Position numbers and translations under genes: made by a program. A stretch of DNA of 64,000 nucleotides, from NCBI RefSeq assembly GCF_017916455.1, contig NZ_JAFMSY010000001.1, positions 2,215,977-2,279,976 of the forward strand, in the 5' to 3' direction. The DNA comes from Nocardioides xinjiangensis. GTDB taxonomy: Bacteria; Actinomycetota; Actinomycetes; Propionibacteriales; Nocardioidaceae. Below the pieces are notes generated by a model that worked only from the letters and a program-made list of their open reading frames with translations, was not told the origin of the DNA and did no database searches. Positions 53,473 through 62,418 of the stretch are shown here, piece after piece. Positions within the stretch are counted from its first letter, which is position 1. Each line of letters begins with the position of its first letter.

Positions 53473-55035
53473 ATGCCGCGCAACGACATCTCCGCGCTGG
53501 TCGAGCAGGCCGCTGCGGACGTCCCGGACCGGCAGGCCCTCGTCGAGAGCGGTGGACGGTCACTGACCTGGGCCGGCCTGGAGGACGAGGTCGGCCGGCT
53601 CGCGACGGGGCTCGGCGCCCACGGCGTCCGCGCCGGGCAGCGCGTGATGATCGTGGTCGGCAACCGGATCGAGTTCGTCACCACCTACCTCGCCGTGCTG
53701 CGCGCCCAGGTCGTGGCCGTGCCGGTCGACCCACGCTCCACCGCTGACGAGGTCGCGCGGATGCTGGCCGACTCCGGGTCCCGCCTCGTGGTGGTCGACG
53801 AGACCGCGCTCGACGTCGTCCGCGCCGCCCTCGCCGGGCTGGACGAGGCGGCGCCGTCGCCGGCCGTGGTCGTCACCGGCACCGAGCCGGGGACGGGCGA
53901 GCTCGCCCTCGACGCCCTGCGCGCGGACGTCGTACGCCCCGTGCCGCCCCTGCCGGACCCCGAGAAGCTGGCGGCGCTGCTCTACACCAGCGGCACCTCG
54001 GACCGCCCGCGCGCCGCGATGCTCACCCACCGCGCGCTGCTCGCGAACATCGAGCAGGTCGCGGCCGTCGAGCCGCCGATGATGCACGGCGACGACGTTG
54101 TCCTGGGGGTGCTGCCGCTGCACCACGTCTACGGCCTCAACGCCGTGCTGGGCGGCGTGCTGCGGCACCGGGCCCGCCTCCTGCTCGTGGAGCGCTACGA
54201 GCCGCAGGCCGTCCTCGACCTCATCGACGACGAGGCGTGCAGCGTCGTGCCGATCACCCCTCCCGTCCTCACCCACTGGCTGCCCGACGAGCACCTGCGC
54301 GAGCGGCTCGGACCGGTGCGGCTGGTGCTGTCGGGCTCGGCGCCGCTGGCCCCGGAGGTCGTCGACCGCTTCACCGGGATCACCGGCATCCCGGTCCACC
54401 AGGGATACGGCCTGACCGAGGCCGCGCCCGTCGTGACGAGCACCCTGTGCAGCCAGGACCCGCGGGCCGGGTCGGTCGGTGCGGCCCTGCCCGGCATCGA
54501 GCTGCGGCTCGTGGACGAGACCGGAGGACCGGTTGACGGGGAGGACCCCGGGCAGATCCAGGTGCGCGGTGACAACCTCTTCAGCGGCTACTGGCCCGAC
54601 GCCGCCGACGGCCCCGACGACGAGGGCTGGTTCGGCACCGGCGACGTCGGCTTCCTCGACGCGAGCGGCGACCTGTTCCTCCTCGACCCCGTGCGGGAGC
54701 TCGTCGTCGTCAGTGGGTTCAACGTCTACCCGTCCGAGGTCGAGGAGGTGCTCCGCGAGGTCGAGGGCGTCGCGGAGGCCGCCGTCATCGGGGTGCCCGA
54801 CGAGGAGACCGGCGCGGCCGTGGTGGCGTACGTCGTCGCGGACCGCGGCGCGCGCGACGCCGGGCCGCACCTGGCGGAGGCGGTCCGGTCGCACGCCGAA
54901 GACCGGCTGGCGCGCTTCAAGCAGCCGGCGCGCATCGAGGTCGTGGACGAGCTGCCCCTCACCGCGACCGGCAGGGTGCAGAAGGGCAGTCTGCGCCGCA
55001 TGGAGCGGCGACGCGTCCAGGAGCTGCTCGGATGA
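53473..55035 (+). CDS. AMP-binding acyl-CoA synthetase-like protein with altered core motifs
   Basis: A 520-residue ANL-family adenylating enzyme. A3 is LLYTSGTSDRPRAAMLTHRA (usual TGxPKG is replaced), A5 HQGYGLTEAAPVV, A7 WFGTGDVGFLD, hinge A8 LDPVRELVVVSGFNVYPSEV, and A10 LPLTATGRVQKGSLRRM where the catalytic Lys position holds Arg. The C-domain is full length. It may be a fatty-acyl-CoA or acyl-AMP ligase with reduced or different second-step chemistry. It shares 4 bp with the glutaredoxin gene. Confidence 0.86.
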   Translation: MPRNDISALVEQAAADVPDRQALVESGGRSLTWAGLEDEVGRLATGLGAHGVRAGQRVMIVVGNRIEFVTTYLAVLRAQVVAVPVDPRSTADEVARMLADSGSRLVVVDETALDVVRAALAGLDEAAPSPAVVVTGTEPGTGELALDALRADVVRPVPPLPDPEKLAALLYTSGTSDRPRAAMLTHRALLANIEQVAAVEPPMMHGDDVVLGVLPLHHVYGLNAVLGGVLRHRARLLLVERYEPQAVLDLIDDEACSVVPITPPVLTHWLPDEHLRERLGPVRLVLSGSAPLAPEVVDRFTGITGIPVHQGYGLTEAAPVVTSTLCSQDPRAGSVGAALPGIELRLVDETGGPVDGEDPGQIQVRGDNLFSGYWPDAADGPDDEGWFGTGDVGFLDASGDLFLLDPVRELVVVSGFNVYPSEVEEVLREVEGVAEAAVIGVPDEETGAAVVAYVVADRGARDAGPHLAEAVRSHAEDRLARFKQPARIEVVDELPLTATGRVQKGSLRRMERRRVQELLG

Positions 55036-55271
55036 GCGCGCGCGTCACCCTCTACTCCCGGCCGGGGTGCCACCTGTGCGACGACGCGAGGGCCGTCGTC
55101 GCAGCCGTGTGCGACGACCTCGGCGAGACGTTCGAGGAGGTCGACATCACCACCGACCCCGATCTCGAGGACCGCTTCGGCGAGGAGATCCCGGTGACCT
55201 TCGTCGACGGCCGGCAGCACGACTTCTGGCGGGTCGACGAGCGCCGCCTGCGCGCGGCGCTGGGGGCGTGA
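55032..55271 (+). CDS. Glutaredoxin-family protein
   Basis: A 79-residue thioredoxin-fold protein: VTLYSRPGCHLCDDARAVVA with CHLC as the redox pair, VDITTDPDLEDRFGEEIPVT including the cis-Pro in IPVTFVDG, and a short end. It belongs to the DUF836-like group common next to bldN and rex in actinobacteria. Overlaps the acyl-CoA-synthetase-like gene by ATGA. Confidence 0.9.
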   Translation: MSARVTLYSRPGCHLCDDARAVVAAVCDDLGETFEEVDITTDPDLEDRFGEEIPVTFVDGRQHDFWRVDERRLRAALGA

Positions 55272-55326
55272 CGACCGCGTCACCCTCCCGGGGATGCCGG
55301 GCGTGCCGCCATGCGTTGGGGCAGGC

Positions 55327-56325
55327 GTGAAGCTCTCCCTCCTCGACCGCTCCCGGACCCGGCGCGGGGCGTCGGACGCCGATGCCCTAGGCGCGACGGT
55401 CGACCGGGCCGTGCGGGCCGAGCGGCTCGGCTACGAGCGCTTCTGGGTCGCCGAGCACCACGCCGTGCCGGGGATCGCGTCGGGGTCGCCGGCCGTCCTG
55501 CTGGCCGCGATCGGCGCCCGCACCGAGCGGATCCGCATCGGGTCGGGAGGCGTGATGCTCCCGCTCCACCAGCCGCTCGTGGTCGCCGAGCAGTTCCTCC
55601 TGCTCGACGCCCTCCACCCCGGGCGGGTCGACCTGGGCCTGGGCCGCTCGCTCGGCTTCACGCCGCCGGTGCGCCGTGCCCTGAGGCGCGACCTCGACGC
55701 CGCCGACACCTTCGAGGATGACCTCGTCGAGCTGCGGCGGCACCTCGCCGGAGCCGCCGAGGTGACCGCGCGCCCGGCTACCGGGCGGCCCGTGCCGATG
55801 CACCTGCTCGCCACCGGTCGCGGGCTCCGGCTCGCGGCCCGGCTCGGGCTGCCCGTCGTCGTGGGGGGTCCGATCCTGGACTCCGGGGAGCTCCCCGACG
55901 CGCTGGCCGGATATCGCCGCTCGTTCGTCCCGCACGACGGGAGCGCCCCGAGGGTGACGGTCGCGCTCGACGTCCTCCTGGCCGACGACGACGCGACCGC
56001 TCGCGAGCTCGCCCTGCCCGAGGCGTGGGCCCTGGCCATCTCCCGCCAGACCGGCGAGTTCCCGCCCCTGGAGCCGGTCGCCGCCATCCGCGCCGCCACG
56101 TGGACGAGCCAGGTGCGTCGTCGGGTCGAGGGCTCCCTCGACCGGGCGGTCGCCGGGGGCCCGGCGACGGTGCGCCGCCGCATCGAGGACCTCCTCGAGC
56201 GCACCGGGCCGACGAGCTGCTGGCGAGCGCCTCGACGCACGACCGCGAGGCGCAGCTCGAGTCGGACCGGATGCTGCGGGAGGTCGTGGGCTGACGGCCG
56301 TCCGCGCGCTCGAGGACGGTCCTAG
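55327..56325 (+). CDS. LLM-class flavin-dependent monooxygenase with C-terminal frameshift
   Basis: The MsnO8-like bacterial luciferase fold: VKLSLLDRSRTRRGAS, YERFWVAEHHAVPGIASGSP, IRIGSGGVMLPLHQPLVVAE and FLLLDALHPGRVDLGLGRS. The product as read has 332 residues, but from about 56206 the reading frame becomes Cys/Arg-rich (TSCWRAPRRTTARRSSS), whereas frame +2 continues naturally (ADELLASASTHD, then REVVG) to a stop at 56294. One base (probably a G in the GGG at 56206-56208) seems missing. GTG at 55327 chosen. Confidence 0.8.
   Translation: MKLSLLDRSRTRRGASDADALGATVDRAVRAERLGYERFWVAEHHAVPGIASGSPAVLLAAIGARTERIRIGSGGVMLPLHQPLVVAEQFLLLDALHPGRVDLGLGRSLGFTPPVRRALRRDLDAADTFEDDLVELRRHLAGAAEVTARPATGRPVPMHLLATGRGLRLAARLGLPVVVGGPILDSGELPDALAGYRRSFVPHDGSAPRVTVALDVLLADDDATARELALPEAWALAISRQTGEFPPLEPVAAIRAATWTSQVRRRVEGSLDRAVAGGPATVRRRIEDLLERTGPTSCWRAPRRTTARRSSSRTGCCGRSWADGRPRARGRS
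56208..56294 (+). other. Displaced C-terminus of the LLM monooxygenase (after frameshift)
   Basis: In this frame ADELLASASTHDREAQLESD, then RMLREVVG and stop, is the expected last part of this protein family. It joins the upstream frame only if one base is inserted in the G run at 56206-56208. Confidence 0.6.
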
Positions 56326-56424
56326 CACCCGGCCGCGCATGGTCCGTTGTCACGTCCCGGAGCCCCTGTCGACCCCCGCCGAGGGTGGGTCTTCTCACAT
56401 GTGCTAGCCGACGCTCCTGCCGTT

Positions 56425-56453
56425 TTGTTCTCCCGTTCACAAACTCCTACAGT
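56425..56453 (+). promoter_or_regulatory. rex promoter with overlapping Rex operator
   Basis: -35 TTGTTC (56425-56430), 17-bp spacer, -10 TACAGT (56448-56453). The 18-bp site TTGTTCTCCCGTTCACAA (56425-56442) fits the Rex consensus TTGTGAA-N4-TTCACAA: right half perfect, left half TTGT only. Bound Rex would cover the -35 and spacer, so autorepression lifted by high NADH is expected, as known in Streptomyces. Confidence 0.6.
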
Positions 56454-56495
56454 GGCGGAGTCACGCGAGGTTCGCGGGACTGGAAAGAAGCAGCT

Positions 56496-57170
56496 GTGAC
56501 CGCACGGACCCCCGACTCAGCCCGGGACATCCCCGAGGCGACCGTCGCCAGGCTTCCCGTGTACCTGCGTGCCCTGATCGGCCTCGCCGAGGACGGCACC
56601 ACCACCTGCTCCAGCGAGGAGCTCGCCGCGTCGGCCGGCGTCAACAGCGCGAAACTCCGCAAGGACCTCTCCTACCTCGGCAGCTACGGCACCCGCGGTG
56701 TCGGCTACGACGTCGAGTACCTCCGCTACCAGATCGCGCGCGAGATCGGCGTGACGCAGGACCGGCGCGTGGTCATCGTCGGGATCGGCAACCTCGGCCA
56801 CGCCCTGGCCAACTACTCCGGGTTCCGCAGCCGCGGCTTCCGCGTGGTCGCCCTGCTCGACGCCGACCCCGCCCGGCAGGCCGAGGTGGTGGCCGGCCTC
56901 GACGTCCGCTCCTTCGACGACCTCGAGGCGATCGTCGCCGAGCACGACGTGTCGATCGGCGTCATCGCAACCCCCGCGGTGGCCGCGCAGGACGTCGCCG
57001 ACCGGATGGTGGCGGCCGGCATCACCAGCATCCTCAACTTCGCCCCGACGGTGCTCGCCGTGCCCGACGGGGTCGACGTACGGAAGGTGGACCTCTCCAT
57101 CGAGCTCCAGATCCTCGCCTACCACGAGCAGCGCAAGTCGGTCGCTCCCGGGACGGAGGTGGTCTCGTGA
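56496..57170 (+). CDS. rex: Redox-sensing transcriptional repressor Rex
   Basis: Senses the NADH/NAD ratio and represses respiration and haem genes. The 224 residues comprise an N-terminal winged helix (ATVARLPVYLRALIGLAEDG, GVNSAKLRKDLSYLGSYGTR) and a C-terminal Rossmann domain (VVIVGIGNLGHALANYSGF at about residues 92-110) with a domain-swapped last helix. The GTG at 56496 has a GGAAAGAAG ribosome site. It is coupled to hemA, giving a rex-hemACDB operon as in Streptomyces. Confidence 0.95.
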   Translation: MTARTPDSARDIPEATVARLPVYLRALIGLAEDGTTTCSSEELAASAGVNSAKLRKDLSYLGSYGTRGVGYDVEYLRYQIAREIGVTQDRRVVIVGIGNLGHALANYSGFRSRGFRVVALLDADPARQAEVVAGLDVRSFDDLEAIVAEHDVSIGVIATPAVAAQDVADRMVAAGITSILNFAPTVLAVPDGVDVRKVDLSIELQILAYHEQRKSVAPGTEVVS

Positions 57171-58453
57171 GCGTCTTGGTCGTCGGGATCTCCCACAGGT
57201 CCGCGCCGGTCGAGCTCCTCGAGCGCCTCGCCCTCGACGCCGAGGGCACCGCCAAGCTCGTCGCCGACGTGATGAGCGGTGACCACGTCTCCGAGGCCAC
57301 CGCGATCGTGACGTGCAACCGGCTCGAGGTCTACGCCGAGGTCGACCGCTTCCACGGCAGCGTCGAGGACCTCTCCGGCCTCCTCGTCGCGCGCGCCGGG
57401 CAGCCCACCGAGGCGCTGCTGCCGCACCTCTACGTCCACTACGACGAGGGCGCCGTCTCCCACCTGTTCCAGGTGGCGGCCGGGCTCGACTCGATGGTGG
57501 TCGGCGAGGGGCAGATCCTCGGCCAGACCCGCGAGGCGCTGCGGGTCGGCCAGGAGAACGGCACGGTCGGCCCGGCGCTCAACGCGCTCTTCCAGCAGGC
57601 GCTGCGCGTCGGCAAGCGAGCGCACGCCGAGACCGACATCGACCGCGCCGCCCCGTCCCTCGTGAGCGCCGCCCTCGAGCGCAGCTCGGTCCCCGTCGCG
57701 GGCGCTCGCGCCCTCGTCGTCGGCGCCGGCGCGATGGCGTCCCTCTCCGTGTCCCACCTCGCGCGCAGCGGCGCGGCCGGCATCGCCGTGCTCAACCGCA
57801 CGGCCGCGCGCGCCGAGCGGCTCGCCGAGGAGTACGGCGCCACGTCGGTGCCGCTGTCCGACCTGCGCGCCGAGCTGGCCACCGCCGACCTCGTCATCTC
57901 CTGCACCGGTGCCCGCGAGTCGGTCGTGCGGCTCGCCGACGTGGTCGCCGCGCGGGGCGCGGACGACCGGCCGCTCACCGTCATCGACCTCGCCCTGCCC
58001 CACGACGTCGACCCGTCGGTGGGCGAGCTGCCCGGCGTCGAGCTGATCAACCTCGCGGGGCTGGCCGACGAGCTGCGCGGCCTGGAGGCCACGGCCGGGG
58101 TCGACGACGTACGCACGATCGTCGGGCAGGAGATCACCGCGTTCCTCGCCGTCCGCCGCCAGGCGAGCGTGACGCCCACCGTCGTGGCGCTGCGGTCGAT
58201 GGCCACCGCGGTGGTCGACGCCGAGATCGAGCGGCTGGCCTCCCGCGTGCCCGACCTCGACGAGACCACCAGGGCCGAGGTGCTGCACGCCGTCCGCCGG
58301 GTCGCCGACAAGCTGCTCCACGAGCCGACCGTCCGCGTCAAGGAGCTCGCCGACGCCGAGCCGGCCGTCTCCTACACCGCCGCGCTCGCCGAGCTGTTCC
58401 GGCTCGACCCCGACGCCGTCGACGCGATCTCGCGAGTGGAGGGACAGCAGTGA
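57167..58453 (+). CDS. hemA: Glutamyl-tRNA reductase (HemA)
   Basis: First committed step of the C5 tetrapyrrole pathway: glutamyl-tRNA to glutamate-1-semialdehyde, NADPH-dependent. The 428 residues have the catalytic Cys50 in AIVTCNRLEVYAEV, FQVAAGLDSMVVGEGQILGQ, the Rossmann motif LVVGAGAMASLSVSHLARSG, NRTAARAERLAEEYG and the C-terminal dimerisation helices. The GTG overlaps the rex stop, and the stop overlaps hemC. Confidence 0.96.
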   Translation: MSVLVVGISHRSAPVELLERLALDAEGTAKLVADVMSGDHVSEATAIVTCNRLEVYAEVDRFHGSVEDLSGLLVARAGQPTEALLPHLYVHYDEGAVSHLFQVAAGLDSMVVGEGQILGQTREALRVGQENGTVGPALNALFQQALRVGKRAHAETDIDRAAPSLVSAALERSSVPVAGARALVVGAGAMASLSVSHLARSGAAGIAVLNRTAARAERLAEEYGATSVPLSDLRAELATADLVISCTGARESVVRLADVVAARGADDRPLTVIDLALPHDVDPSVGELPGVELINLAGLADELRGLEATAGVDDVRTIVGQEITAFLAVRRQASVTPTVVALRSMATAVVDAEIERLASRVPDLDETTRAEVLHAVRRVADKLLHEPTVRVKELADAEPAVSYTAALAELFRLDPDAVDAISRVEGQQ

Positions 58454-59406
58454 GCACCTCTCCGTCCGCCCCCCTGCGCCTCGGCACCCGCGCCTCCGCG
58501 CTGGCCACGACCCAGTCCGGTCTCGTCGCCGACCTCGTCCGCGACCGGCTCGGTCGCGAGGTCGAGCTGGTCGAGGTGTCGACCGAGGGCGACCGCAGCG
58601 CCGCGCCGCTCGCGTCGTTCGGCGGCACCGGCGTGTTCGTCAGCGCGTTGCGCGACGCCCTCCTCGAGGGTCGCGTCGACCTCGCGGTCCACTCCCTGAA
58701 GGACCTGCCCACCACGCCCGCCGACGGCATCGCCCTGGCGGCGATCCCCGTGCGCGAGGACCCGCGCGACGTCGTCGTCGCCCGCGACGGCCTCACCCTC
58801 GGCGAGCTGCCCGCCGGCAGCCGTGTCGGCACCGGGTCGCCGCGCCGCGTCAGCCAGCTGGCGGCGCTCGGGCTGGGCCTGGACCTGCACGCCATCCGCG
58901 GCAACGTCGACACCCGCATCCGCAAGGTCCGCGACCGCGAGGTCGACGCCGTCGTCCTCGCCCGGGCCGGCCTGGCCCGCCTGGGCCGGCTCGACGAGGT
59001 CACCGAGGTCCTCGACCCGCTCCAGATGCTGCCGGCCCCCGGCCAGGGCGCCCTCGCGATCGAGTGCCGGTCCGACGACACCGACCTGGTCGCGGCGCTG
59101 GCCGCGCTCGACGACCCCGCCACCCGCGCCGCGGTCACCGCGGAGCGCGCGGTCCTGTCGACCCTCGAAGCCGGCTGCTCGGCCCCGCTGGGGGCCCTGG
59201 CCGAGGTCGTCGAGGGGGAGGACGGCGAGGAGCTGTGGCTGCGCGCCGTGGCCCTCTCGGAGGACGGCGGGCTGTCGGTGCGGAGAAGCGCCAGCGGCGC
59301 GGTCGGCGAGGCCGTACGGCTCGGGACACGCCTGGCGAGCGACATGCTCGCCGAGGGAGCAGCAGACCTGATGGAAGCACCACCAGTGAGGAAGCAGCAC
59401 GCATGA
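58450..59406 (+). CDS. hemC: Hydroxymethylbilane synthase (HemC)
   Basis: Polymerises four porphobilinogens. Motifs in its 318 residues are RLGTRASALATTQSGLVADL, GTGVFVSALRDALLEGRVDL, AVHSLKDLPT, GTGSPRRVSQL, IRGNVDTRIRKV and the cofactor-bearing Cys in LEAGCSAPLGALAE (dipyrromethane link). Four-base overlaps with hemA and hemD. Confidence 0.96.
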   Translation: MSTSPSAPLRLGTRASALATTQSGLVADLVRDRLGREVELVEVSTEGDRSAAPLASFGGTGVFVSALRDALLEGRVDLAVHSLKDLPTTPADGIALAAIPVREDPRDVVVARDGLTLGELPAGSRVGTGSPRRVSQLAALGLGLDLHAIRGNVDTRIRKVRDREVDAVVLARAGLARLGRLDEVTEVLDPLQMLPAPGQGALAIECRSDDTDLVAALAALDDPATRAAVTAERAVLSTLEAGCSAPLGALAEVVEGEDGEELWLRAVALSEDGGLSVRRSASGAVGEAVRLGTRLASDMLAEGAADLMEAPPVRKQHA

Positions 59407-61067
59407 CGCGAGTACAGACCCCGCAGGCCAGCAGCGCTGAGGCCAAGGTGGCGACCCCGGCCCAGGGCTGGGTGTCGTTCGTGGGCAGTGGTCCCGGTGA
59501 CCCGGGCCTGCTGACCGTGCGCGCCGTGGAGCTCCTCCAGGGCGCGGAGGTCATCGTCACCGAGGCGCCCGAGCACGTCGACCTGGTCCGCTCCGTCCTC
59601 GGCCTCGTCGAGGGCCCCGACGGGTCCTGGGACGGCCCCGAGATCGTCGACGGCGGCTTCGGCGAGGACGGCCAGCCGCTCACCCACGCGGCCCGCGCGA
59701 AGGTCGTGGTCCGCCACGGCAAGAAGCAGCGCGTCGTGCGTCTCATGACCGGCGACCCGTTCCTCTACGCCTCCGGCCCCGAGGAGGCGCAGGCCTGCGT
59801 GAAGGCCGGCGTCGGCTTCGAGGTCGTCCCCGGTGTCTCCTCGGTGAGCGCGGTGCCCGCCTATGCCGGCATCCCGCTGACCACCAAGCGACACCGCGAG
59901 ATGGCCGTCGTCACCTGCGGCGAGAAGATCGACTGGAGCGCGTACGCCGACGACCGCACGCTCGTCCTGCTCTCCGGCGTCGGCAGCATCGGCGAGACCG
60001 CGGCCGCCCTCGTCGAGGCCGGTCGCTCGCCCCAGACGCCCGTCGCGATGACCCGCGTCGGCACCACGACCGAGCAGCAGACGCTGATCTCGACGCTGGC
60101 CGACGTCGCCGCCGACGCGCGCGCCGCCCGCATCGCCCCGCCGGCGATCACCGTCATCGGCGAGGTCGTCGACCTGCGCCAGACGCTGTCGTGGTTCGAG
60201 ACCAAGCCCCTGTTCGGCTGGCGCGCGCTGGTGCCGCGCACCAAGGAGCAGGCCGGCTCGCTGTCGCGCCGGCTGCGGGAGTACGGCGCCGTGCCCGAGG
60301 AGGTGCCGACGATCTCCGTCGAGCCGCCGCGCAACCCGCTGCAGATGGACAAGGCCGTCCGCGGCCTCGTCGAGGGCCGCTACGAGTGGATCGCGTTCAC
60401 GTCGGTCAACGCCGTCAAGGCCGTCCGCGAGAAGTTCGAGGAGTACGGCCTCGACGCGCGTGCGTTCTCCGGCCTGAAGATCGCGGCGGTAGGCGACAAG
60501 ACCGCCCAGGCGATCGCCGAGTGGGGCCTGCGGGCCGACCTGGTGCCGTCGGGCGAGCAGTCGGCCGCCGGGCTGCTCGACGTCTGGCCTCCCTACGACG
60601 AGGTGCTCGACCCGATCAACCGGGTCTTCCTGCCGCGCGCCGACATCGCGACCGAGAACCTCGTCGCCGGCCTCGTCGACCTCGGCTGGGAGTGCGACGA
60701 CGTCACCGCCTACCGCACCGTGCGGGCCACCCCGCCGCCGGCGCCGGTGCGCGACGCGATCAAGACCGGCAAGTTCGACGCCGTGGTCTTCACCTCGTCC
60801 TCGACCGTGCGCAACCTCGTCGGCATCGCCGGCAAGCCGCACCCGTCGACGATCATCGCGGTGATCGGTCCGCAGACGGCGAAGACCGCCGAGGAGCACG
60901 GGCTGCGGGTCGACGTGCTCTCGCCCACGCCCGACGTGGAGGTCCTCGTCGACGCGCTGGCCGACTTCGGTGCCGCCCGCCGGCTCGCGATGCTCGAGGC
61001 CGGCGAGGTCGTCACCCGGCCGAGCGAGCGCACCGCGTCCGGGCGCCGCAAGGCCCGCGTCAAGTAG
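59403..61067 (+). CDS. hemD: Fused uroporphyrinogen-III C-methyltransferase / uroporphyrinogen-III synthase (CobA-HemD)
   Basis: A 554-residue bifunctional enzyme. N-terminal SUMT-like domain: VSFVGSGPGDPGLLTVRAVE, LMTGDPFLYASGPEEAQ (divergent from the usual KGGDPF), VVPGVSSVSAVPAYAGIPLT. C-terminal synthase domain from about residue 270: GWRALVPRTKEQAGSLSRRL, FTSVNAVKAVREKFEEYGLD, FDAVVFTSSSTVRNLVGI. The fusion is the common actinobacterial form. Methylation may serve siroheme or cobalamin, though some fusions keep only synthase activity. Confidence 0.92.
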   Translation: MTRVQTPQASSAEAKVATPAQGWVSFVGSGPGDPGLLTVRAVELLQGAEVIVTEAPEHVDLVRSVLGLVEGPDGSWDGPEIVDGGFGEDGQPLTHAARAKVVVRHGKKQRVVRLMTGDPFLYASGPEEAQACVKAGVGFEVVPGVSSVSAVPAYAGIPLTTKRHREMAVVTCGEKIDWSAYADDRTLVLLSGVGSIGETAAALVEAGRSPQTPVAMTRVGTTTEQQTLISTLADVAADARAARIAPPAITVIGEVVDLRQTLSWFETKPLFGWRALVPRTKEQAGSLSRRLREYGAVPEEVPTISVEPPRNPLQMDKAVRGLVEGRYEWIAFTSVNAVKAVREKFEEYGLDARAFSGLKIAAVGDKTAQAIAEWGLRADLVPSGEQSAAGLLDVWPPYDEVLDPINRVFLPRADIATENLVAGLVDLGWECDDVTAYRTVRATPPPAPVRDAIKTGKFDAVVFTSSSTVRNLVGIAGKPHPSTIIAVIGPQTAKTAEEHGLRVDVLSPTPDVEVLVDALADFGAARRLAMLEAGEVVTRPSERTASGRRKARVK

Positions 61068-61097
61068 CCGCCACCGCCGCTGGGAGAGGATGGAGCC

Positions 61098-62093
61098 GTG
61101 ACCGAGGAGAAGCACGTCCAGGGCCCGACCGTCCGACCCCGGCGGCTGCGGCGCACGCCGGCGCTGCGCCGGATGGTCGCCGAGACGCACGTGGTGCCGA
61201 GCTCGCTGGTGCTGCCCCTGTTCGTGCGGGAGGGCCTCAGCGAGCCGTCGCCGATCTCGTCGATGCCCGGGGTCGTCCAGCACTCCCGCGACTCGCTGAA
61301 GAAGGCCGCCTTCGAGGCCGCGGAGCTCGGGCTGGGCGGGGTGATGCTGTTCGGCATCCCCGGGCGCAAGGACGCGACCGGTTCGGGTGCCATCGACCCC
61401 GGCGGCGTGCTCAACCTGGCGATCACCGACGTGGTCGCCGAGGTGGGCGACCAGCTCACCGTGATGTCCGACCTCTGCCTGGACGAGTTCACCGACCACG
61501 GCCACTGCGGCCTGCTCACCCCCGACGGTGACGTCGACAACGACCTCACCCTCGCGGCGTACGCCGACATGGCGCTCGCGCAGGCGGCGGCCGGCGTCGA
61601 CATGGTGGGCCCGAGCGGCATGATGGACGGACAGGTGCGGGTGGTGCGCCAGGCGCTCGACGCCGCCCGCCACACCGACGTGTCGATCATGGCCTACTCG
61701 GCGAAGTACGCCTCCGCCTTCTTCGGACCCTTCCGCGAGGCCGTCGACTCCTCGCTCGTCGGCGACCGGCGGACCTACCAGCAGGACCCGGCCAACGCGG
61801 TCGAGGGCGTGCGCGAGGTGCTGCTCGACGTGGCCGAGGGTGCCGACATCGTCATGGTGAAGCCCGCGCTGGCCTACCTCGACGTGATCCGCCGCGTCCG
61901 CGACGCCGTCGACGTGCCCGTGGCGGCGTACAACGTCTCGGGCGAGTACGCCATGGTCGAGGCCGCGGCGGCGAACGGCTGGATCGACCGCGAAGCGGCC
62001 ATCCTGGAGACGCTGACCGCGATCAGCCGCGCGGGCTCGGACGTGGTCCTCACGTACTGGGCCGCCGAGGCCGCGGACCTGCTGCGGCGCTGA
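61098..62093 (+). CDS. hemB: Delta-aminolevulinic acid dehydratase / porphobilinogen synthase (HemB)
   Basis: Joins two 5-aminolevulinates to porphobilinogen. The 331 residues show [20 protein letters not shown], the metal region [35 protein letters not shown] (Schiff-base Lys) and [15 protein letters not shown] (second Lys). In the metal region one Cys of the zinc triad is replaced by Asp, a mixed site also known in mycobacteria. It starts 30 bp after hemD. The 3' end faces the lytic transglycosylase across array B. Confidence 0.95.
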   Translation: MTEEKHVQGPTVRPRRLRRTPALRRMVAETHVVPSSLVLPLFVREGLSEPSPISSMPGVVQHSRDSLKKAAFEAAELGLGGVMLFGIPGRKDATGSGAIDPGGVLNLAITDVVAEVGDQLTVMSDLCLDEFTDHGHCGLLTPDGDVDNDLTLAAYADMALAQAAAGVDMVGPSGMMDGQVRVVRQALDAARHTDVSIMAYSAKYASAFFGPFREAVDSSLVGDRRTYQQDPANAVEGVREVLLDVAEGADIVMVKPALAYLDVIRRVRDAVDVPVAAYNVSGEYAMVEAAAANGWIDREAAILETLTAISRAGSDVVLTYWAAEAADLLRR

Positions 62094-62144
62094 CCGCTGC
62101 GCCGCTCGCTGGTCGGCGGGCGGGCCGGCCGGGAGCTGGGCCGA

Positions 62145-62379
62145 GCGTCATACGAAGCAGCCGCACCTATGGGTGCTGGTCCGTATGATGTAGCGCTGCT
62201 GGCCGGCTCAGCGTCATACGAAGCCGCACGTATAGGTGCCAGTTCGTATGACGCAGCGCTGCTGGCGGACTCGACGTCATACGAAGCCGCACCTATGAGT
62301 GCTGATTCGTATGACGCACCGGAGCTCGGCGGCCGACGTCATACGGAGCCGCACCTATAGGTGCCGGTTCGTATGACGC
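62145..62379. repeat. Array B: four copies of the 44-bp palindrome family
   Basis: Copies at 62145-62190 (46 bp, with a small insertion and altered right end), 62211-62254, 62274-62317 and 62336-62379. They begin RCGTCATACGRAGC and, apart from copy 1, end TTCGTATGACGC. In copy 4, 18 of 22 opposed positions are Watson-Crick pairs plus one G-T, around the perfect centre GCACCTATAGGTGC. It fills most of the 325-bp gap between the convergent ends of hemB and the transglycosylase gene. Same family as array A. Confidence 0.9.
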
Positions 62380-62418
62380 AAGCGGCGGCCACGTCGGTCG
62401 GCGGCCGCAGCCCGACGG

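Noticed and set aside
62169..62360. Short Ser/Tyr/Ala repeat peptide
   Set aside because: It is array B read as codons; it has no start context and no homology-like features.
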